Shown piece by piece: positions 60,760 through 64,000 of a DNA stretch of 64,000 bases; positions within the stretch are counted from its first letter, which is position 1; each line of letters begins with the position of its first letter. The position numbers and the translations under genes were made by a program. The DNA is from JAKALX01 sp964508715 (lineage in GTDB: Bacteria; Chloroflexota; Dehalococcoidia; Tepidiformales; Tepidiformaceae). The notes beneath the pieces were generated by a model. That model ran no database searches. It saw only the letters and a program-made list of their open reading frames with translations, and was not told the DNA's origin. Where the stretch lies: NCBI GenBank assembly GCA_964508715.1, contig CAZDUX010000016.1, forward strand, positions 6,582-70,581, given 5' to 3'.

Positions 60760-62286
60760 ATGGATATCGAGAGGCTGCTACGGCGGCTGAGAGAACTGCC
60801 AGGATTCCCGGCGGGCGGCGTGCCTCACGAGGTGCGCGAGACGCATGCATCGGTCGTGGTGTTGGTGGGCAACGAGGTCTACAAGCTGAAGAAGCCGGTG
60901 AACTTCGAGTTCCTGGACTACTCGACAGCCGAGCGGCGGCGCGTGGCGTGCCAGGCAGAGGTGGAGCTGAACCGCCGGCTGGCCCCGAGCGTCTACTACG
61001 GCACTGGCGAATTGCCTCCGTTCGAAGGCGAGCCTGCTGATTGGGTTGTGCACATGCGCCGGCTCGATGACCGCGCGAGTCTCGAATCAATGGTGCGGGA
61101 ACACCGGGCGGCAAAGGCGGAGATGGAGCAGCTGGCGGAGGTGGTGGCCAGGTTCCATCGCCAGGCGCTGCGCGGGCCGGAGGCCGGCCGCTGGGGAACC
61201 CCCGAGGCGATCGCCGCGAACGTGCGAGAGAACTTCAGCCAGGTCGAGCCGTATGTTGGACGCGCGCTAACGCCACGAATGTTCGAACTGCTGCGCGACT
61301 GGAACGAACGCTTCCTCTCGGCAAGCAGGGCTCTCCTCGAAGGGCGGGTACAGGACGGGTGCATCGCGGATTGTCACGGCGACTTGCGCGCCGAGCACGT
61401 GTACTTCGAGCCTGGTGGTATCAGCATCATCGATTGCGTCGAGTTCAGTGACCGCTACCGCTGCCAGGATGTCGCGAGCGATGTGGGGTTCCTCGCAATG
61501 GACCTCCAACGGTTGGGGCGGCGCGATCTCGCGACGGATTTCATCAACCGGTATGACGAGCTTACGCCATACCACGTTCGGGAAGTCCTGGGGTTCTACC
61601 TCGGGTACCGGGCAATCGTTCGCGGGAAGGTCGCATGCCTAAAGGTGGCCGGGAGCGCAAGCCCGGATGAGGCAGAGGCCGTGATGATCGAGGCGGCCGG
61701 CTATTTCGGCCGGGCGTTGCGATTCGTCGTCGCCCGGGATCGGCCACTCGCGCTCGCGATGTGCGGGCTGACCGGGACCGGCAAGAGCACGCTGGCCCAG
61801 GCGCTCGGGAGGGCGCTCGGCGCCGAAGTCCTCAGCGCGGACCTCATTCGAAAGGAGCTCGCCGGGATTGAGGCGGGCGAGCGCGTGGCCGATGCGCCCG
61901 ATACCGGGCTGTATTCGCCGGGGATGAATGCACGGGTATACGAAGAGCTGCATCGCCGGGCAGAAGCACTGCTACGCGATGGCCGGGACATCATCATGGA
62001 TGCGACTTACCGCAGGCGAGCGGACCGCGACAACGCGAGCCAGGTTGCTGCCGCAGCCGGTGCCACGTTCGCCATAGTGTCGTGTGAGGCGCCGGAGGGG
62101 GTGATACGCGAACGGCTGGCACGCCGCTGGGCAAGCGGGGGTTCAGCATCGGATGGACGGTGGGAGGTCTACCTGGCACAGAGGAACGTGTACGAAGCGC
62201 CAGAAGGGGATGAGCCTGTGATCACGGTGGACACGGAGCAGCCGCTTCGGGCGCAGGTGCTGGCGGCGGTGGATTCGCCTGGCTGA
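60760..62286 (+). CDS. Fused aminoglycoside-phosphotransferase-like kinase and AAA_33 ATPase
   Basis: ATG 60760 gives 508 residues. The N-terminal half (1-320) is a kinase-like APH domain with VLVGNEVYKLKKPVNFEFLD (substrate/ATP Lys), the catalytic loop CIADCHGDLRAEHVYF (about 203-218) and the metal Asp in ISIIDCVEF. The C-terminal half (about 330-508) is a P-loop kinase: LCGLTGTGKSTLAQAL-type Walker A near 336-344, then DIIMDATYRRRADRD. Such fusions are widespread and uncharacterised. Two nucleotide sites imply sequential phosphorylation or ATP-driven regulation. Confidence 0.9.
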   Translation: MDIERLLRRLRELPGFPAGGVPHEVRETHASVVVLVGNEVYKLKKPVNFEFLDYSTAERRRVACQAEVELNRRLAPSVYYGTGELPPFEGEPADWVVHMRRLDDRASLESMVREHRAAKAEMEQLAEVVARFHRQALRGPEAGRWGTPEAIAANVRENFSQVEPYVGRALTPRMFELLRDWNERFLSASRALLEGRVQDGCIADCHGDLRAEHVYFEPGGISIIDCVEFSDRYRCQDVASDVGFLAMDLQRLGRRDLATDFINRYDELTPYHVREVLGFYLGYRAIVRGKVACLKVAGSASPDEAEAVMIEAAGYFGRALRFVVARDRPLALAMCGLTGTGKSTLAQALGRALGAEVLSADLIRKELAGIEAGERVADAPDTGLYSPGMNARVYEELHRRAEALLRDGRDIIMDATYRRRADRDNASQVAAAAGATFAIVSCEAPEGVIRERLARRWASGGSASDGRWEVYLAQRNVYEAPEGDEPVITVDTEQPLRAQVLAAVDSPG

Positions 62287-62325
62287 GCTCGGGGCCGCCG
62301 GGGCCACCCGGCATCGCAGCGAGCC

Positions 62326-62979
62326 TTATGCCGGGACTTCGGAATTCGCCAGCCCAAGGATGCGGCGAACCTCTTCGTCGCTCGTAGGCTCGAAGTTGTG
62401 GTACCAGAGACCAACCCCGTAGAACGGTTCGGGTGTGGCGGTACAGATACAATGGTCCACCATCTCCCGGAACTCGTTACACGCTTCCCGGGCGGCGACG
62501 GGCACGGCGACGACGATCTCGGCGGGGCCGAGCGCGCGTAATGCCGTGACAGCCGCACGCATCGTGGCACCCGTGGCGAGACCATCGTCCACGAGGATGG
62601 CCCGCTTTCCGCGGACGTCGGCGGGAGTGCGGCCATCACGATATGCCCGCTCGCGGCGGGCGAGTTCGATCGCCTCGCGCCGCGACACCTCATCGATGGC
62701 ATCGGAAGAGATGCCAAGGCTATCGACGACGTCCTCGTTGAGGATACAGACGCCACCGCTGGCGATTGCCCCCATCGCAAGCTCCTCCTGCCCCGGCACA
62801 CCGAGCTTGCGGACGACGAAGACATCGAGCGGGGCGCCCAGCGCATTCGCAACCTCGGCCGCGACCGGCGCACCTCCGCGCGGGAGGCCAAGGACGACAG
62901 ACTCATGCGGCGAAAGATCGAGTACCAGGCGGGCAAGCACCTGGCCGCCTTCACGGCGATCGCGATAAGGAAGACGCAT
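62326..62979 (-). CDS. Phosphoribosyltransferase domain protein
   Basis: A 217-residue type I PRTase-fold protein with the PRPP loop AILVDDGLATGATM (137-150) and the early VVLGLPRGGAPVAAEVANALG. The hood/substrate segment VRKLGVPGQEELAMGAIASGG is typical of a large family of putative phosphoribosyltransferases often fused to hydrolases. The natural substrate is unknown. GGAGG lies 6 bp before ATG 62979. It converges on the APH/AAA gene. Confidence 0.9.
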   Translation of the reverse strand: MRLPYRDRREGGQVLARLVLDLSPHESVVLGLPRGGAPVAAEVANALGAPLDVFVVRKLGVPGQEELAMGAIASGGVCILNEDVVDSLGISSDAIDEVSRREAIELARRERAYRDGRTPADVRGKRAILVDDGLATGATMRAAVTALRALGPAEIVVAVPVAAREACNEFREMVDHCICTATPEPFYGVGLWYHNFEPTSDEEVRRILGLANSEVPA

Positions 62980-63039
62980 GGTGCACCTCCGCTACTCAGG
63001 CTAAACGGCCAGGCGAAAACGGGGAGCTACATTCGGCCC

Positions 63040-63522
63040 CTAGTTCGCGTACCCCTCGTCGCGAAGGCGGCGCCAGACTTCACCGCTGGCTGCGTACCGC
63101 TCCATCAGGAAGGGGTAGACGGCGGGGATATTGAAGAGGAGCTCCATGCACTGCTGCGCAAGGTAGCGATCAAGGACGGCGGGGTGCTCGTCGGGGTTCA
63201 CCACATCGATGAGCAAGCCCTCCTCATAGCCACCGGGCGCGGCGGGCATGCCCTCGGCCTGCGGGGTCACGAGGCCTTTTTCCGTGAGGCTGGCAATCGC
63301 CGAACGGAGATCCTCGCGGAAGCCCTGGGTAATGTGCTGACCATCGGCCCCGAGATACCGGTTACGGTCACCGGAGTGCTGGAGGCCGCAGACCACAGCG
63401 GTCACGTAGTCGACGCGGAAAGTATCGCTGCCAGCCGAGCGCGAGGGCGGGAGGCCCACGCAGAGGACACCAAGGAGGGCAACTTCGAGGGGGTTGAGAT
63501 CGTCAGTCTGGTAGAGGGGCAC
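63040..63522 (-). CDS. Hypothetical protein, possible winged-helix/PadR-like fold
   Basis: A 160-residue protein, GTG start at 63522, not recognised. The N-terminal half reads NPLEVALLGVLCVGLPPSRS and LRSAIASLTEKGLVTPQ, which resembles helix-wing packing; the C-terminal half is acidic with aromatic clusters (LFNIPAVYPFLMERYAASG). No cysteine motif or membrane segment is seen. A heptad repeat lies just upstream of its start codon. Confidence 0.5.
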   Translation of the reverse strand: MPLYQTDDLNPLEVALLGVLCVGLPPSRSAGSDTFRVDYVTAVVCGLQHSGDRNRYLGADGQHITQGFREDLRSAIASLTEKGLVTPQAEGMPAAPGGYEEGLLIDVVNPDEHPAVLDRYLAQQCMELLFNIPAVYPFLMERYAASGEVWRRLRDEGYAN

Positions 63523-63527
63523 GAGTC

Positions 63528-63562
63528 GATTGTCGATTTTGGATTGCCGATTGTCGATTCGC
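63528..63562. repeat. Heptad tandem repeat (5 units)
   Basis: GATTGTC, GATTTTG, GATTGCC, GATTGTC, GATTCGC in succession, 5 bp upstream of the hypothetical gene start and 100 bp before the hydrolase gene. Confidence 0.65.
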
Positions 63563-63660
63563 TCGCACGGTGTCGCTGTGCGCCGCCCGCGGATCGGTCG
63601 GAGCCAGGGAACCGGCCCGGCAGGATGGCTCTATCATTCTGGTTCGCAAGGAGGTGCGCG

Positions 63661-64000
63661 ATGGCCGGAGTCCAGCATCGTTACGTCGAGACAAACGGGA
63701 TCCGGATGCACGTGGCCGAGGCCGGCGAGGGGTTTCCCGTGGTAATGTGCCACGGCTTCCCCGAACTCTGGTATTCGTGGCGGCACCAGCTCGAAGCGTT
63801 GAGCGAGGCGGGGTTTCACGCGATCGCCCCCGACATGCGCGGCTACGGCGAGACAGACGCCCCGCAAGACGCGAACGAGTACCGGACGAGCGTCATCTGC
63901 GCCGATATCGCCGGGCTACTCGATGCGTTGGGGATCGAGAAGGCAGCGATTGTTGGCCACGACTGGGGCGGGTACCACATCTGGCAGTTCGGGCTTCGCT
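63661..64000 (+). CDS. Alpha/beta hydrolase, epoxide-hydrolase-like (3' end outside window)
   Basis: ATG 63661 follows GGAGG. The 113 visible residues are the N-terminal part of an alpha/beta hydrolase: MCHGFPELWYSWRHQLEAL holds the HGFP oxyanion motif, and IVGHDWGGYHIWQ has the nucleophile Asp in GHDWGG, the hallmark of soluble epoxide hydrolases and haloalkane dehalogenases. The lid and the Asp/His of the triad lie beyond the window. HGFPE favours epoxide hydrolase. Confidence 0.9.
   Translation, partial: MAGVQHRYVETNGIRMHVAEAGEGFPVVMCHGFPELWYSWRHQLEALSEAGFHAIAPDMRGYGETDAPQDANEYRTSVICADIAGLLDALGIEKAAIVGHDWGGYHIWQFGLR

Overview
The window is about 64 kb of high-G+C bacterial chromosome, densely coded on both strands, with frequent GTG/TTG starts and many 1-8 bp gene overlaps. 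The regulatory sites are of low-G+C/Gram-positive type: a CIRCE box, a GAAC-N4-GTTC SOS box and a CsoR-type operator. Together with the tig-clpP-clpX block, a SufU/IscU-like scaffold and abundant lipid-oxidation genes, this suggests a member of the Chloroflexota (Dehalococcoidia-like). That placement is inference from gene content; no rRNA or tRNA gene was recognised.

Region 1 (1-9.4 kb, mostly minus strand) is housekeeping: a MaoC hydratase, a Cys-rich pseudo-receiver protein, an O-methyltransferase, an EEP hydrolase, rimO, a RodZ/PASTA protein, Hsp20, prmA, and dnaJ behind a CIRCE operator. Region 2 (9.4-27 kb) has dinB-like, a CAP-domain surface protein, an Fe-S scaffold, NADP-type gdhA, a peroxiredoxin with a MidA-like methyltransferase, a MarR/phosphatase/methyltransferase/ModE-like run, aspS, a peptide ABC transporter lacking ATPases, and tig-clpP-clpX with a clear terminator. 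Region 3 (27-38 kb) has a VOC protein, valS, an SOS-controlled imuB-like gene, a rifampin-phosphotransferase-like enzyme, an FKBP lipoprotein, an aminotransferase and an aldehyde dehydrogenase.

Region 4 (38-48 kb) is the most informative. At 38005 lies a FrnE/DsbA-type oxidoreductase whose first catalytic cysteine codon is TGA, followed at the expected distance by a bacterial SECIS-like hairpin: a strong selenoprotein candidate that simple ORF calling truncates. Then come glnA, a cyclic-nucleotide-binding protein, a 58-residue YjfB-like protein, an MFS exporter, trxB, trxA and csoR. The trxA promoter (TTGACA-N18-TATCTT) carries a CsoR palindrome in its spacer, implying metal- or redox-controlled thioredoxin. 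A lower-G+C cassette (45.4-47.5 kb) encodes a LuxR-type regulator, a Trp-rich secreted protein interrupted by an in-frame TGA, a membrane-anchored SurA-like foldase and a lipoprotein.

Region 5 (47.6-64 kb) is rich in lipid and xenobiotic oxidation: enoyl-CoA hydratase, Baeyer-Villiger monooxygenase, paired hotdog dehydratases, cytochrome P450 with its 3Fe-4S ferredoxin, acyl-CoA synthetase, acyl-CoA dehydrogenase and an epoxide-hydrolase-like protein cut by the window edge. It also has a TauE/DUF1634/GntR operon with its own operator and an apparently leaderless start.

Across the window, seven gene boundaries carry short tandem 7-bp repeats (consensus RATTSNC). At least two of them cover the start codon of a gene.
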